NCBI RefSeq assembly: GCF_021654575.1 | Contig: NZ_AP024488.1 | Location: 3,743,501 to 3,807,500, forward strand | From: Desulfoluna limicola | GTDB taxonomy: Bacteria; Desulfobacterota; Desulfobacteria; Desulfobacterales; Desulfolunaceae | Reading direction: 5' to 3' | DNA length: 64,000 nucleotides | Shown here: positions 1 to 10,162 of the stretch, one piece after another | How positions within the stretch are numbered: position 1 is the stretch's first letter | How the letters are laid out: each line of letters begins with the position of its first letter | Notes under the pieces: model-generated | The model's database searches: none | Told to the model about the DNA's origin: nothing | What the model saw: the letters and a program-made list of their open reading frames with translations, nothing else | Made by a program: the position numbers and the translations under genes

Positions 1-9
1 GAAGCCTAA
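1..9 (+). CDS. groS: possible last codons of groES (partial)
   Basis: The window opens with GAA GCC TAA, which would read Glu-Ala-stop about 90 bases before groL. GroES nearly always precedes GroEL, and many GroES proteins end in a short acidic/alanine tail. Only two codons are visible, so this is an inference from context and not a sequence identification. Confidence 0.3.
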   Translation, partial: EA

Positions 10-95
10 GACCCGTTTGCAATCCACGACCTGTCTGTAAATGATATTCTTACGACCTGAACTCAACATTTTCAACATACACGGAGGTTCGGTGA

Positions 96-1748
<1,653 letters not shown>

Positions 1749-1799
1749 GACCGTTTCAGCCAAAGCACCTTCGGGTGCTTTCCTGAGCCCTCGCATAAA

Positions 1800-1837
1800 T
1801 AAACCCCCTTTGCACCATCCGTGCAGAGGGGGTTTTT
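1800..1837 (+). terminator. rho-independent terminator of groL
   Basis: A 12-bp stem (CCCCCTTTGCAC pairing GTGCAGAGGGGG, one wobble pair) closes on a CATCC loop and runs into six T. A smaller stem (AAAGCACC-TTCG-GGTGCTTT, 1762-1781) precedes it without a T tract. Confidence 0.9.
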
Positions 1838-1897
1838 TGCTTACTTTCCAAAGAGTTTCTTTTTTCATCACCCCATGGATCCCCCCCATCTCCACCC

Positions 1898-1926
1898 TTG
1901 ACACCCGGAAGCGGCTTGTATAGATT
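1898..1926 (+). promoter_or_regulatory. sigma70-type promoter of the tol-pal operon
   Basis: TTGACA (1898-1903), a 17-base spacer and TAGATT (1921-1926) lie about 80 bases before the tolQ start and just after the groL terminator. The -35 box is perfect and the spacing ideal. Confidence 0.75.
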
Positions 1927-2006
1927 AACGTGGCAACAACGGCGCAGCAGAGCCGCTCTTGCCTCTTTTTGACACCTTCCATATGCCCAACACGGAGAAG
2001 GCACAC

Positions 2007-2717
2007 ATGGCCAACGAGACTTTAGGTATTTTCCAGATGATCAGCGGCGCCGGCCCCATGGTCAAGCTGGTTCTTTTAACGCTCCTCTTCTTTTCCATCA
2101 CGTCCTGGACCATCATCATCCTGAAATTCAGGACCATTCGAAGGGCCCACAGGGAGTCCATTATCTTCGTGGAAACGTTCTGGAAGAGCAAAAACCTCTC
2201 CGATGCATACTCCCTGGCCAAAGAGCTCAGCTTCAGCTCCATCGGCAAGGTGTTCCGCACCGCCTACGGTGAGCTGAAAAAGCTCTCCAGCGCAGGCATT
2301 GGCGTCGCCGGTGATGACGGAACCGTCATGGGGGGCTCCGGCGTCGATAACATCAGGCGCACCCTGCGCCGCGCCACCTCCCAGGAAGTAACCCGGCTCA
2401 TGCAGCTCACCCCGTTCCTGGCCACCGCCGGAAGCACGGCTCCCTTCATTGGCCTCTTCGGAACGGTCTGGGGCATCATGAACTCCTTTCAGGGTATTGC
2501 CAACAAAGGCTCCGCCAACCTGGCCGTTGTCGCCCCGGGCATCGCCGAAGCCCTCGTTGCAACCGCCGTCGGCCTCATGGTCGCCATCCCATCGGTCATT
2601 GCCTACAACTATTTTTCTCAGCGAATCCGAATCATCGAGGTGGAGCTCAACAACTTTTCCGCCGATTTCCTCAACATCGTTGAACGCGACATCCTGCGCA
2701 AAGGAAACGGAAAATGA
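2007..2717 (+). CDS. tolQ: TolQ (MotA/TolQ/ExbB proton channel subunit)
   Basis: This is the inner-membrane proton-channel subunit that, with TolR, powers TolA so the outer membrane stays tethered and constricts during division. The 236-residue protein has three membrane segments: about residues 10-35, 130-155 and 165-195. The last two carry the family's glycine/threonine-rich motifs (GLFGTVWGIM, ALVATAVGLMVAIP). The ATG at 2007 is chosen because GGAG lies nine bases upstream; an in-frame ATG at 1983 has no such site. It is the first gene of tolQ-tolR-tolA-tolB-pal-cpoB. ExbB is the alternative name, but the downstream tolB and pal settle it as TolQ. Confidence 0.96.
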   Translation: MANETLGIFQMISGAGPMVKLVLLTLLFFSITSWTIIILKFRTIRRAHRESIIFVETFWKSKNLSDAYSLAKELSFSSIGKVFRTAYGELKKLSSAGIGVAGDDGTVMGGSGVDNIRRTLRRATSQEVTRLMQLTPFLATAGSTAPFIGLFGTVWGIMNSFQGIANKGSANLAVVAPGIAEALVATAVGLMVAIPSVIAYNYFSQRIRIIEVELNNFSADFLNIVERDILRKGNGK

Positions 2718-3127
2718 TCTCTGGCGGCGATGACAACCGGCTGATGAGTGAAATCAACGTCACCCCGTTTGTGGATGTCATGCTTGTGCTGCTCATCATC
2801 TTTATGGTGGCGGCCCCCATGATGACCCAGGGGGTCGATGTCTCCCTTCCCGAAGCCTCCGGCGGCTCCCTGGCCCGGGACGATAACGAGCCCTTTTACG
2901 TCACCCTCAAAAGCGAAGGGGGAATCTTTATCAACGACTTCCCCGTGGACGAAGACAGGCTTCGCCCCAAGCTTGCCGCCCTCCTCAAAGAGCGTCCCGG
3001 CACCCGGGTCTTCCTGCGGGCCGACAAATCCATCAGTTACGGCACGGTGGTGCGAATCATGGCCGAAATCAAGGGCTCCGGCGTGGAAAAATTAGGCATG
3101 GTAACGGAACCCCTTGAAACCAAGTAA
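2714..3127 (+). CDS. tolR: TolR (ExbD/TolR family)
   Basis: This is a 137-residue single-pass inner-membrane protein that works with TolQ. The sequence shows the family start (NRLMSEINVTPFVDVMLVLL) with the membrane-embedded aspartate in FVDVMLVLLIIFMV that carries protons. A short periplasmic domain with the VFLRADKSISYG motif follows. Its ATG overlaps the tolQ stop by four bases (ATGA), so translation is likely coupled. It overlaps the next gene, whose TTG start lies inside the tolR end. Confidence 0.96.
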   Translation: MISGGDDNRLMSEINVTPFVDVMLVLLIIFMVAAPMMTQGVDVSLPEASGGSLARDDNEPFYVTLKSEGGIFINDFPVDEDRLRPKLAALLKERPGTRVFLRADKSISYGTVVRIMAEIKGSGVEKLGMVTEPLETK

Positions 3128-3998
3128 CGATAAGCCCAAGTCCGGATTCAAAAAATATCACATGGTGCATGCGTTCAAACATTACCTGACCGGCGGCGAT
3201 GAAAACCGTTTCCTCACCCTTGCTGTGATCATCTCGCTGGCAGGGCATATCCTGCTGTTCACCCTGTCCCACGTCTTCACCACCAGCGGGTACAAGCCAC
3301 ACAAGACACCGCGTGCCATTGATGTGGACCTGGTTCAAACGGAGCTTCCCACACAAAAGCAGACCAAAAAGCCGGCCAAGGCCCAAAGCAGCCCCGCCAA
3401 ACCATCCGCCCCTGCGGCCAAGCCATCCAAAGCACCCAGCCACAAAAAAAGTGCCAAACAGGTGACGCAGCCTGCCACCAAAACCGTCACAGGAAAAAAG
3501 GCCGTCAAACGGAACCAGAAAGTGGTGACACCCAGCGAGTTGGTTCAAGACGCCCTTCAGAAAATGGCGAAGGAGACAGCCAAGCCCGAGCCCCTTTCCG
3601 AGCGATTGAACCGCCTCAAGAAAGAGGTGGCCGACCAGAAAAAACCCGAGCATTCCGGTGCCACAGAGGGCTCGCCCTCCGGCAGCCCCACCGCTGCCCA
3701 GATTTCGATCCAGGAGCGCTACTACCGAACCATAGAGGTAATCATCCGGAAAAACTGGGCCTTTCCGACCCAGATGGCCGGAGCCAACACCACCTTACGA
3801 ACCCAGATCATCTTCACCGTGATGCCCGATGGCTCTGTGCGAGAAGTCTGGGTGTCTCAACGATCGGGCAACGCCAACTTTGACCGCTCTGCCCTGAGCG
3901 CCGTCCACAAATCCACCCCCCTGCCCCCCTACCCTGCAGGGATTACAGACAAGAAGATGCCCTTTGTCATCGACTTTGACGTCAGCGAACTTTTGTAG
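3114..3998 (+). CDS. tolA: TolA-like protein with TonB-type C-terminal domain
   Basis: This protein links the TolQR motor to TolB and Pal across the periplasm. The 294 residues comprise a short cytoplasmic start, one membrane anchor at about 35-58 (LAVIISLAGHILLFTLSHVF), a Lys/Pro/Ala-rich low-complexity stalk at about 80-200, and a TonB/TolA C-terminal fold at about 200-294 (QERYYRTIEVIIRKNW, then MPDGSVREVWVSQRSGN). The start is taken as TTG at 3114, overlapping tolR; an ATG at 3162 would leave 278 residues and keep the anchor. The stalk is shorter than in E. coli TolA. Position makes TolA the better name than TonB. Confidence 0.9.
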   Translation: MKPSNDKPKSGFKKYHMVHAFKHYLTGGDENRFLTLAVIISLAGHILLFTLSHVFTTSGYKPHKTPRAIDVDLVQTELPTQKQTKKPAKAQSSPAKPSAPAAKPSKAPSHKKSAKQVTQPATKTVTGKKAVKRNQKVVTPSELVQDALQKMAKETAKPEPLSERLNRLKKEVADQKKPEHSGATEGSPSGSPTAAQISIQERYYRTIEVIIRKNWAFPTQMAGANTTLRTQIIFTVMPDGSVREVWVSQRSGNANFDRSALSAVHKSTPLPPYPAGITDKKMPFVIDFDVSELL

Positions 3999-4004
3999 GT
4001 AACC

Positions 4005-5360
4005 ATGCACCCAAGACTCAGACGAATTGCACGCCTCACGTTGCTTCTCAGCCTCCTCTCCCTGATCACCCTCCCGGCACAGGCCGAAGAGCGTGTGCAG
4101 CTGAGAATCACCAACCCCTTTGAAAACAAAACACCCGTGGCCATTCCTGCCTTCAAGGTGATGGGGTCCTCCGCTGAAGAGCAGCACCTGGCCCAAAAGG
4201 CCGTCACCCTTCTTCAGGAGACCCTTGCCTTTACCGGCTACTTTCGCATGGTAAACCCCGAAGCCTTCCTTGAAGACCCCTCACAAACCGGCATCACCGA
4301 ACAGGACATCCACTTTAACCGGTGGCGCTCCTCAGGTGCTGAACTCCTCGTCACCGGGAGCCTCACCGTAAGCGGACAAGCCATCATCGGCGACTTCTAC
4401 CTTTACGACATCTTCAGACAGAAGAGCCTTTTCGGTGTCCGTTTCCGTGGCGCCGGAGACCCCGAAACAAATCTGCGCCCCCTGATCCTGAAACTCGCCG
4501 ACAAAATCATGGTCACCTACTCAGGCAAGCACGGGTACTTCGGAAGCCGAATCGCCTTTGTTTCGACGAGCACAACGGGCACCAAAGAGATCTGGGCCAG
4601 CGCTTTTGACGGCCACAACCCGGTGCAGCTAAGCCGGAACAATGCCATCACCCTCACCCCCTCCTGGTCCCCGGACGGCACAAAAATAACCTACACCTCC
4701 TATGTTAAGAAAAAACCCGATATTTACGTGCAGGGAGCCTGGGCCGGTGCCCGGCGCGACCTTGTGACGGCTAAGGGCACAACAAACATAACACCGGCCT
4801 GGCTCCCAGACGGAAAAAACATGGCGGCATCGCTGACAATTGACGGTGATCAGGCGATTTATCTGTTGACCGAAAAGGGCAAAATACGTAAAAGGTTAAC
4901 GAGAAAGTGGAGTAAATGGGGGATTGACTTGTCCCCGGTATTCTCCCCTTCAGGCGACAGGATGGCCTTTGTATCCAAGCGATCCGGTACACCCCAGATT
5001 TATGTCAAACACCTGAAGAGTGGACGCATTGAACGCCTCACTTTTGATGGAAGGTACAACACGAGCCCAGCCTGGTCACCCACCGGCGACCAGATTGCAT
5101 ACGCTGGCTTCAAAGAGGGAAATTTTGACATTCATGTCATTGATGCCCGTGGAGGCCGACCCATGCAGCTCACCCGTAACACCGGAGACAATGAGACCCC
5201 GTCTTGGTCGCCAGATGGCAGCCTGATTGTCTTCTCCTCCAACAGGAGAGGTTCTTCATCGATTTACGTCATGAACGCTTACGGCACAGATCAGCGGCAG
5301 CTCGTGTCACTGCCCGGCGAACAGACCGCCCCTGTGTGGTCGCCCAATTTAACCCAATAA
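4005..5360 (+). CDS. tolB: Tol-Pal system beta-propeller protein TolB
   Basis: Periplasmic TolB binds Pal and TolA and toggles Pal between free and peptidoglycan-bound states. The 451-residue precursor begins with a classical signal peptide (LLLSLLSLITLPAQA, cut before EERVQL at about residue 28). The N-terminal alpha/beta domain comes next. From about residue 180 there are repeated WD40-like beta-propeller blades with PSWSPDGTKITYTS, PVFSPSGDRMAFVS, PAWSPTGDQIAYAG and PSWSPDGSLIVFSS. It starts seven bases after the tolA stop and is followed 20 bases on by pal. Confidence 0.97.
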   Translation: MHPRLRRIARLTLLLSLLSLITLPAQAEERVQLRITNPFENKTPVAIPAFKVMGSSAEEQHLAQKAVTLLQETLAFTGYFRMVNPEAFLEDPSQTGITEQDIHFNRWRSSGAELLVTGSLTVSGQAIIGDFYLYDIFRQKSLFGVRFRGAGDPETNLRPLILKLADKIMVTYSGKHGYFGSRIAFVSTSTTGTKEIWASAFDGHNPVQLSRNNAITLTPSWSPDGTKITYTSYVKKKPDIYVQGAWAGARRDLVTAKGTTNITPAWLPDGKNMAASLTIDGDQAIYLLTEKGKIRKRLTRKWSKWGIDLSPVFSPSGDRMAFVSKRSGTPQIYVKHLKSGRIERLTFDGRYNTSPAWSPTGDQIAYAGFKEGNFDIHVIDARGGRPMQLTRNTGDNETPSWSPDGSLIVFSSNRRGSSSIYVMNAYGTDQRQLVSLPGEQTAPVWSPNLTQ

Positions 5361-5382
5361 AAGTTGTTGATTAGGAGGAATG

Positions 5383-5949
5383 ATGGGAAAAACCTGGACA
5401 GGAAAATTAGCGCTGCTCACCGTACTGCTCACCATGCTGGTAGCGGTATCGTGCACCAAGAAAGCTGTAGAAGTTGACCCCACTGCCGAGGCCGCGGCCC
5501 AGGAAGCGGTCACAGAAACAACGGCTGACGATGCGGCTGCCGCAGACGAAGCAGCGCGAATTGCTGAAGAAGAGCTGATGAAAAAAGAGGCCGCCGCCCG
5601 CGCGGAAGCCCTTTCAGCTTTTGAAAATACAAACATCGCCTTCAACTATGACAGCTCAGCCATTCAGGACTCCGAGATCGCCAACCTTGAAGCAAAGGCG
5701 GAGTGGCTCAAAGAGAACCCCGGCGTCCGCATCACCATTGAGGGCCACTGCGACGACCGCGGCACCACCGATTACAACCTCGCCCTGGGCGATCGCCGTG
5801 CCGCACGTGTGAAAGCGTTCCTTGAAAGCCTCGGCATCGACGCAGACCGCATGGTCACCGTCAGCTATGGCGAAGAGCGTCCCCTGGACCCCGCAGCCAA
5901 CGAAGCGGCCTGGTCCAAGAACCGACGCGTTCAGTTCGTTATCCGATAA
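5383..5949 (+). CDS. pal: peptidoglycan-associated lipoprotein Pal (OmpA-like)
   Basis: Pal anchors the outer membrane to peptidoglycan. The product is a lipoprotein (lipobox LVAVSC, acylated Cys at residue 24 from this start) with an alanine/glutamate-rich linker to about residue 80. The OmpA-type peptidoglycan-binding domain follows (FNYDSSAIQDSE, then TIEGHCDDRGTTDYNLALGDRRA and YGEERP). AGGAGG sits four bases before ATG 5383 and only one base before ATG 5380, so the second ATG is preferred. A strong terminator follows, with cpoB beyond it. Confidence 0.97.
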   Translation: MGKTWTGKLALLTVLLTMLVAVSCTKKAVEVDPTAEAAAQEAVTETTADDAAAADEAARIAEEELMKKEAAARAEALSAFENTNIAFNYDSSAIQDSEIANLEAKAEWLKENPGVRITIEGHCDDRGTTDYNLALGDRRAARVKAFLESLGIDADRMVTVSYGEERPLDPAANEAAWSKNRRVQFVIR

Positions 5950-5997
5950 GGTCTTGCACGTCTGAGCAAACCAGACGGCAACCCATTTCGTTTTTTC

Positions 5998-6038
5998 ACC
6001 GAAGGGCGTCCTGTGACGCCCTTCGGTCTTTTGTTTTT
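5998..6038 (+). terminator. rho-independent terminator after pal
   Basis: A 13-bp perfect stem (ACCGAAGGGCGTC with GACGCCCTTCGGT) and CTGT loop are followed by CTTTTGTTTTTT. It lies between pal and cpoB, so it probably lowers rather than abolishes expression of the downstream gene, or cpoB has its own promoter. Confidence 0.9.
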
Positions 6039-6074
6039 TAAGCACCCCACTTTTTTGCACCGGGAGAATTCCGC

Positions 6075-6863
6075 ATGAAGCTCAAGGCCATCGCCTGCCT
6101 CCTGGTGGGCCTGTCCGTCTCCGGCTGTGCCCTCCAGAAAGACTATGTCGCCCTGCAGGGCCGTCTCACCACCCTTGAAGATGAGCTGCGCCAGAGCCGC
6201 ACCCTGTCACAGGGCGTGGAAGAAAAAGTGACCAGCAAAAACGCACGGCTGATCAATCGGATGGAAGGCCTCGACGAAGAGCTGCGCACCCTTCGAGGCG
6301 AGCTGGAGGAGAGCCTTCACCACAGCACCCAGCTCTCCACCAACAACACCGACATGAGCCAGGCCCTCGGTGAGTTGCGTGCATCTGTCGAAGAGCTGTC
6401 AAGGAAACTCAGCAGGCTTGAAGCCTTCACGGGCTATGAGCCCTCGGATGCCCCCCCCCCTGCCGGAGCCGTCCCCCTGGACCCGACGGCCAAACCCACG
6501 GCGAAAAGCACCTACATGGATGCGAAAAAAGCCTTTGATGCGGGCAAGATGGACGAGGCCAAGACGGGCTTCGCCTCTGTTGTGGAGACCTTCCCCACGT
6601 CCGACAGCGCCGACAATGCCCAGTTCTGGATCGGCGAGATCTATTACCGGGAAAAGTGGTACCAGAAAGCGATCCTCGAGTATCAAAAGGTGATCGAAAA
6701 CTACCCCAATGGCAACAAGGTGCCCGCGGCCTACCTCAAGCAGGGCCTGGCCTTCGAAACCCTGGGGGAGACGGAAAACGCCCACCTGATTCTGGGTGAA
6801 CTCCTGAGGAAGTACCCCGACACCGCTGAAGCGTCCATTGCCCGAAAAAAACTGGGACAGTAG
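6075..6863 (+). CDS. cpoB: Tol-Pal associated TPR protein CpoB/YbgF, lipoprotein form
   Basis: CpoB coordinates Tol-driven outer-membrane constriction with peptidoglycan synthesis at division. The 262-residue protein has an N-terminal coiled coil at about 25-120 and a Pro-rich linker. Three TPR-like repeats at about 140-262 (MDAKKAFDAGKMDEAKTGFASVV, AQFWIGEIYYREKWYQKAI, PAAYLKQGLAFETLGE) match the YbgF C-terminal domain. The N-terminus ends in LSVSGC, a lipobox, so it should be membrane-anchored; the E. coli homologue has a cleavable signal instead. GGGAG precedes the ATG. Confidence 0.93.
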   Translation: MKLKAIACLLVGLSVSGCALQKDYVALQGRLTTLEDELRQSRTLSQGVEEKVTSKNARLINRMEGLDEELRTLRGELEESLHHSTQLSTNNTDMSQALGELRASVEELSRKLSRLEAFTGYEPSDAPPPAGAVPLDPTAKPTAKSTYMDAKKAFDAGKMDEAKTGFASVVETFPTSDSADNAQFWIGEIYYREKWYQKAILEYQKVIENYPNGNKVPAAYLKQGLAFETLGETENAHLILGELLRKYPDTAEASIARKKLGQ

Positions 6864-6891
6864 GCGGGGCACCGTTTTTTTTTTCCGCCCC

Positions 6892-6912
6892 ACGCCCCGT
6901 AGCTCGGGGCGT
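6892..6912. other. perfect hairpin between cpoB and ruvC
   Basis: ACGCCCCG and CGGGGCGT pair around a TAGCT loop, just after a run of ten T. No T tract follows on either strand, so I do not call it a terminator. It lies 24 bases before the ruvC start and could shape the ruvC leader. Confidence 0.5.
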
Positions 6913-6935
6913 ACAATCCGACACAGGTATCGAAC

Positions 6936-7427
6936 ATGGTCACAGTGATGGGGATCGACCCCGGACTGGCTGAAACCGGTATCGGCGTGGTCAGTGGCTC
7001 AGCCCTCAACGTAGCCGATTACTCCTTCGGTCACATCCGCACCTCAAAAGATCTCAGCACCCCGGCTCGCCTTCACCTGATCCACGGCCGAATCAGTGAA
7101 GCCATCGCCATAAAAAAACCCGACATGCTGGTTGTGGAAGACGTCTTCTCCCTGGAGCGCTACCCCAAATCCGGCATCATACTGGGCAAGGTGGTGGGGG
7201 TCATTCTTCTTGCCGGATGCAACGCCGGCATCCCGGTCACGGAAGTTCCGGTGCGGGAGGCCAAAAAAATCCTCTCAGGCAACGGCAACGCCAGCAAGGC
7301 CCAGCTGGAGCGTTCTGTCCGTGACTTCCTCAAGCATCGGGAACCGATACGCCCCGACCACGCCTCCGATGCCTTGGCCCTGGCCCTCATCGGCTTATTC
7401 CGTCACAACCCTCGACACATCAGATAA
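6936..7427 (+). CDS. ruvC: Holliday junction resolvase RuvC
   Basis: RuvC is the endonuclease that cuts Holliday junctions after RuvAB branch migration. The 163-residue protein is full length. It has the RNase-H-like metal site: Asp8 in MGIDPGLAETG, the glutamate in LVVEDVF, and the two aspartates in RPDHASDALALAL. It is the first of ruvC-ruvA-ruvB, 15 bases before ruvA. ATG 6948 (MGIDPG) is a possible shorter start. Confidence 0.97.
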   Translation: MVTVMGIDPGLAETGIGVVSGSALNVADYSFGHIRTSKDLSTPARLHLIHGRISEAIAIKKPDMLVVEDVFSLERYPKSGIILGKVVGVILLAGCNAGIPVTEVPVREAKKILSGNGNASKAQLERSVRDFLKHREPIRPDHASDALALALIGLFRHNPRHIR

Positions 7428-7441
7428 GGTAAGTACCCCCT

Positions 7442-8056
7442 ATGATTGGCTACCTGCAAGGACGTCTCCTGAAAAAAGAGGAGGAGAAAATCCTCCTTCT
7501 TGTCGGGGGAATCGGCTATGAAATTCTCCTTCCGGCCTCTGTCATGGCCTCCATCGGCACCTCCGAGACCGGGGATGAGCTCTCCTTTTCCATCTATTTC
7601 CACCAGACCGAGCGTCAACCCAAGCCCACGCTTATCGGGTTCCATACCGAAGAGGAGAAGGAGTTTTTCCAGCTCTTTATCTCCGTGGAAGACATCGGCC
7701 CCATGAAGGCCGTCAAGGCCATGGGCCTGCCCATCGAAGAGATTTCCGCAGCCATCGAGGGAAGCGATTTGAAAAGCCTCATGAAGCTCCCCGGCATCGG
7801 CAAACGCACAGCCCAGAAGATCATCGCCACGCTGGAGGGAAAAACCTCTCGATTTGCCCTCGAGGCCGTTTCGCCCGCCGGGGCCCCTGAGCCCCCCAAA
7901 GCCGCCTTTGTGGACCAGGTCATCGATGTCCTCACCCACCAGCTGGGTCACAAAAGCAGCGATGCAAAAACTCTGGTGGCCGACGCCATGGCTCGCAACA
8001 GCAGCATCTCCGGACCGGAAGAGCTGCTCGATGAGGTATACCGAAACCCACGGTAG
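7442..8056 (+). CDS. ruvA: Holliday junction branch-migration protein RuvA
   Basis: RuvA binds four-way DNA junctions and loads the RuvB motor. The 204 residues show the three expected domains: an N-terminal OB fold (MIGYLQGRLLKKEEEKILLL), a central helix-hairpin-helix pair at about 70-140 (ISVEDIGPMKAVKAM and LMKLPGIGKRTAQKII), and a flexible acidic/proline linker. The C-terminal RuvB-contacting domain lies at about 155-204. It is flanked by ruvC and ruvB in the usual order. Confidence 0.97.
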   Translation: MIGYLQGRLLKKEEEKILLLVGGIGYEILLPASVMASIGTSETGDELSFSIYFHQTERQPKPTLIGFHTEEEKEFFQLFISVEDIGPMKAVKAMGLPIEEISAAIEGSDLKSLMKLPGIGKRTAQKIIATLEGKTSRFALEAVSPAGAPEPPKAAFVDQVIDVLTHQLGHKSSDAKTLVADAMARNSSISGPEELLDEVYRNPR

Positions 8057-8097
8057 GCGAACCGCCGGAATGGATGGTTGCGTCACTTAACAGGAGC

Positions 8098-8217
8098 ATG
8101 TATCATCCGTTTTTGTTGGTCGCCTTGTGTGTCGGCATCGGGACCCAACGAGTCGTGGCCACGGTACCCATACCGGCTTGCATCCATCATATTTCAGGAG
8201 TTTTCGACGTTAGATGA
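8098..8217 (+). CDS. possible 39-codon ORF coupled to ruvB
   Basis: A 39-codon frame starts with ATG six bases after the G of an AGGAG site, and its TGA overlaps the ruvB ATG (ATGA). The peptide begins with a hydrophobic stretch ([15 protein letters not shown]). The site and the four-base overlap suggest a translated leader peptide or small membrane protein coupling ruvA to ruvB. I recognise no family. It may equally be chance within the 157-base ruvA-ruvB gap. Confidence 0.35.
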   Translation: MYHPFLLVALCVGIGTQRVVATVPIPACIHHISGVFDVR

Positions 8218-9254
8218 GCGATGACCTCTTCTCCTTTTCATCAAAAGACACCCCCATCGTCTCCGGTCACCCCACCACACCGGATGAGGAGGAGAGTTTC
8301 TTCTCCCTGAGGCCCGAGTCCTTTGCGGACTACGTCGGCCAGAAAGAGACCGTCGAAACCCTCCAGATTGCCATTGAAGCGGCAAAAAAACGGGACGAGC
8401 CCATCGAGCATGTGCTCTTCCACGGCCCCCCCGGCCTCGGAAAAACCACGCTTGCCCACATCATTGCCAAGGAGATGGGGGGGGAGCTCACCATCACCTC
8501 GGGACCGGCACTGGAAAAGGGGGGGGACCTCGTTGGCCTCCTCACCAACCTCCAGCAGGGTGACATCCTCTTTATTGACGAGATCCACCGCATCCCCAAG
8601 GCCGTGGAAGAATTCCTCTACCCCGCCATGGAGGATTTCTCCATCGACATCGTCTTTGACAAGGGGGTCCACGCCCGAAGCCACCGTTTCCGGCTCAACC
8701 GATTTATTCTCATCGGTGCCACCACCCGCATCGGCCTCCTGTCGGCCCCCCTCCGGGACCGCTTCGGCATGTTCCGAACCCTGGACTTTTACGACACTGA
8801 CGACTTACAGCGCATCGCCAGAAGGTCTGCGGCCCTACTCAACACGCCCCTGACACCGGAGGGCGCACGGGCTCTGGCCATGCGGTCCCGAGGCACCCCT
8901 CGTATCTTGAACCGCCTCCTCAAGCGGGTGAGGGACTATGCGGAGGTGCGTGCCGACGGAGTCCTCACCGACGAGGTCGTGGAACGTGCCCTTGCCCTCG
9001 AAGGGGTGGACTGCCTGGGCCTGACCAACCTTGACAGGGCGTTCTTAAAAACCATCATCGACTACTACCGTGGCGGCCCCGTGGGCATTGAGGCCATTGC
9101 CGCCACCCTGCAGGAAGAGACCGACACCCTGGTGGATGTGGTGGAACCCTACCTGCTGAAGATTGGCTTCCTCATCCGCACCTCCTCAGGGCGAAAAGTG
9201 TCTCAAGACGCCTGCCGACACCTGGGCTATGCGGTTCAGGGAAAGCTTTTTTAA
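8214..9254 (+). CDS. ruvB: Holliday junction ATP-dependent helicase RuvB
   Basis: RuvB is the AAA+ hexameric motor of branch migration. The 346-residue protein has Walker A ([14 protein letters not shown], near residue 68), Walker B ([10 protein letters not shown], near 120), sensor 1 ([20 protein letters not shown]) with the arginine finger, and a C-terminal winged helix ending [15 protein letters not shown] lies 13 bases before ATG 8214, a long spacing, and the start overlaps a small frame that may couple it to ruvA. Confidence 0.98.
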   Translation: MSDDLFSFSSKDTPIVSGHPTTPDEEESFFSLRPESFADYVGQKETVETLQIAIEAAKKRDEPIEHVLFHGPPGLGKTTLAHIIAKEMGGELTITSGPALEKGGDLVGLLTNLQQGDILFIDEIHRIPKAVEEFLYPAMEDFSIDIVFDKGVHARSHRFRLNRFILIGATTRIGLLSAPLRDRFGMFRTLDFYDTDDLQRIARRSAALLNTPLTPEGARALAMRSRGTPRILNRLLKRVRDYAEVRADGVLTDEVVERALALEGVDCLGLTNLDRAFLKTIIDYYRGGPVGIEAIAATLQEETDTLVDVVEPYLLKIGFLIRTSSGRKVSQDACRHLGYAVQGKLF

Positions 9255-9287
9255 CCCTCCTCACCCGAACTGTCCATAAGGAGAGGC

Positions 9288-10070
9288 TTGTTGAGCACCG
9301 ACGACTACACCCAAGACCTTCGAGAGGAACTGGCGCGATACGCCCTTCCCAACCCCTATCGCCACACGCGCAGCTGGCGCCTCCTTTTTGTCAGCAGCGA
9401 CGGGCGCGTGGTTCAATCCGGAAACTATCGACAGGTGGTCACCACCACTCTTGTGATTCTGGTACTCCTGAGCCTGGCCCTTGCGGCCACCACGGGACTC
9501 TGGCTTCACACCAAAAGCCGCCTGGCCACTGCTGTCGCCCTTCAAGACGACCTGAATGCCACACTGGCCCGACAAACAGCCGCACAGGAGAGCCTCATGG
9601 CGCGCCTTGCCCTGGCTGAAGAAAAGGCCCCTCAAAAACCGGCGGAGCCAGTCGATGCCACGCAGGCCCCCATGGCCACAATGGCCCCTAAAGCCCCCCC
9701 GGTTGCGCTCCCCCCCTTTGTCCGGGTGGATACCCTTGAAGCCACACGGTCCAAAGACGGTTCTTCGCTGAAGGTCACGTTCAAGCTCTTCAACGACACC
9801 CCGGACAAGAGCCTTACCAAGGGCACCCTGTTTCTTGTCTTCACCCCCAAGGCCGGCAGTGAGCATGCCATGCGCAGCCTCCCCGCGGTGATGCTGACAA
9901 ATGGGGTTCCCCCCGATCCGTCACGCGGGGAGAGCTTTCAGATGCGCAATTACAAAACCAGAACATTCAGGCTCCGCACCGACGCCGGAGACCTGCCCTA
10001 CAGCGAGGTAACCCTCCATGTTTTTGACGAAAATGGAGACTCGCGCTATAAGAAGACGTTTCCACTGTAG
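9288..10070 (+). CDS. single-pass membrane protein, unknown, partner of bactofilin
   Basis: I cannot assign a function. The 260 residues show a cytoplasmic start of about 45 residues, one membrane helix at about 47-72 (TTTLVILVLLSLALAATTGLWL) and a short coiled coil with QDDLNATLARQTAAQESLMARL. After a Pro/Ala linker, a beta-rich periplasmic domain spans about 140-260. The start is TTG 9288 or TTG 9291, placed by AAGGAGAG just upstream. It sits between ruvB and the bactofilin gene. A membrane protein beside a bactofilin suggests a scaffold-anchoring or cell-wall role, which is inference. Confidence 0.8.
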   Translation: MLSTDDYTQDLREELARYALPNPYRHTRSWRLLFVSSDGRVVQSGNYRQVVTTTLVILVLLSLALAATTGLWLHTKSRLATAVALQDDLNATLARQTAAQESLMARLALAEEKAPQKPAEPVDATQAPMATMAPKAPPVALPPFVRVDTLEATRSKDGSSLKVTFKLFNDTPDKSLTKGTLFLVFTPKAGSEHAMRSLPAVMLTNGVPPDPSRGESFQMRNYKTRTFRLRTDAGDLPYSEVTLHVFDENGDSRYKKTFPL

Positions 10071-10162
10071 CCGTCCCGACCCACCGGACAGACACGTTCC
10101 GGCCACCGGGCAACATCCCCCAGAACCGAAACTTTGACCTTAATGACTGAGACCCTGACACC

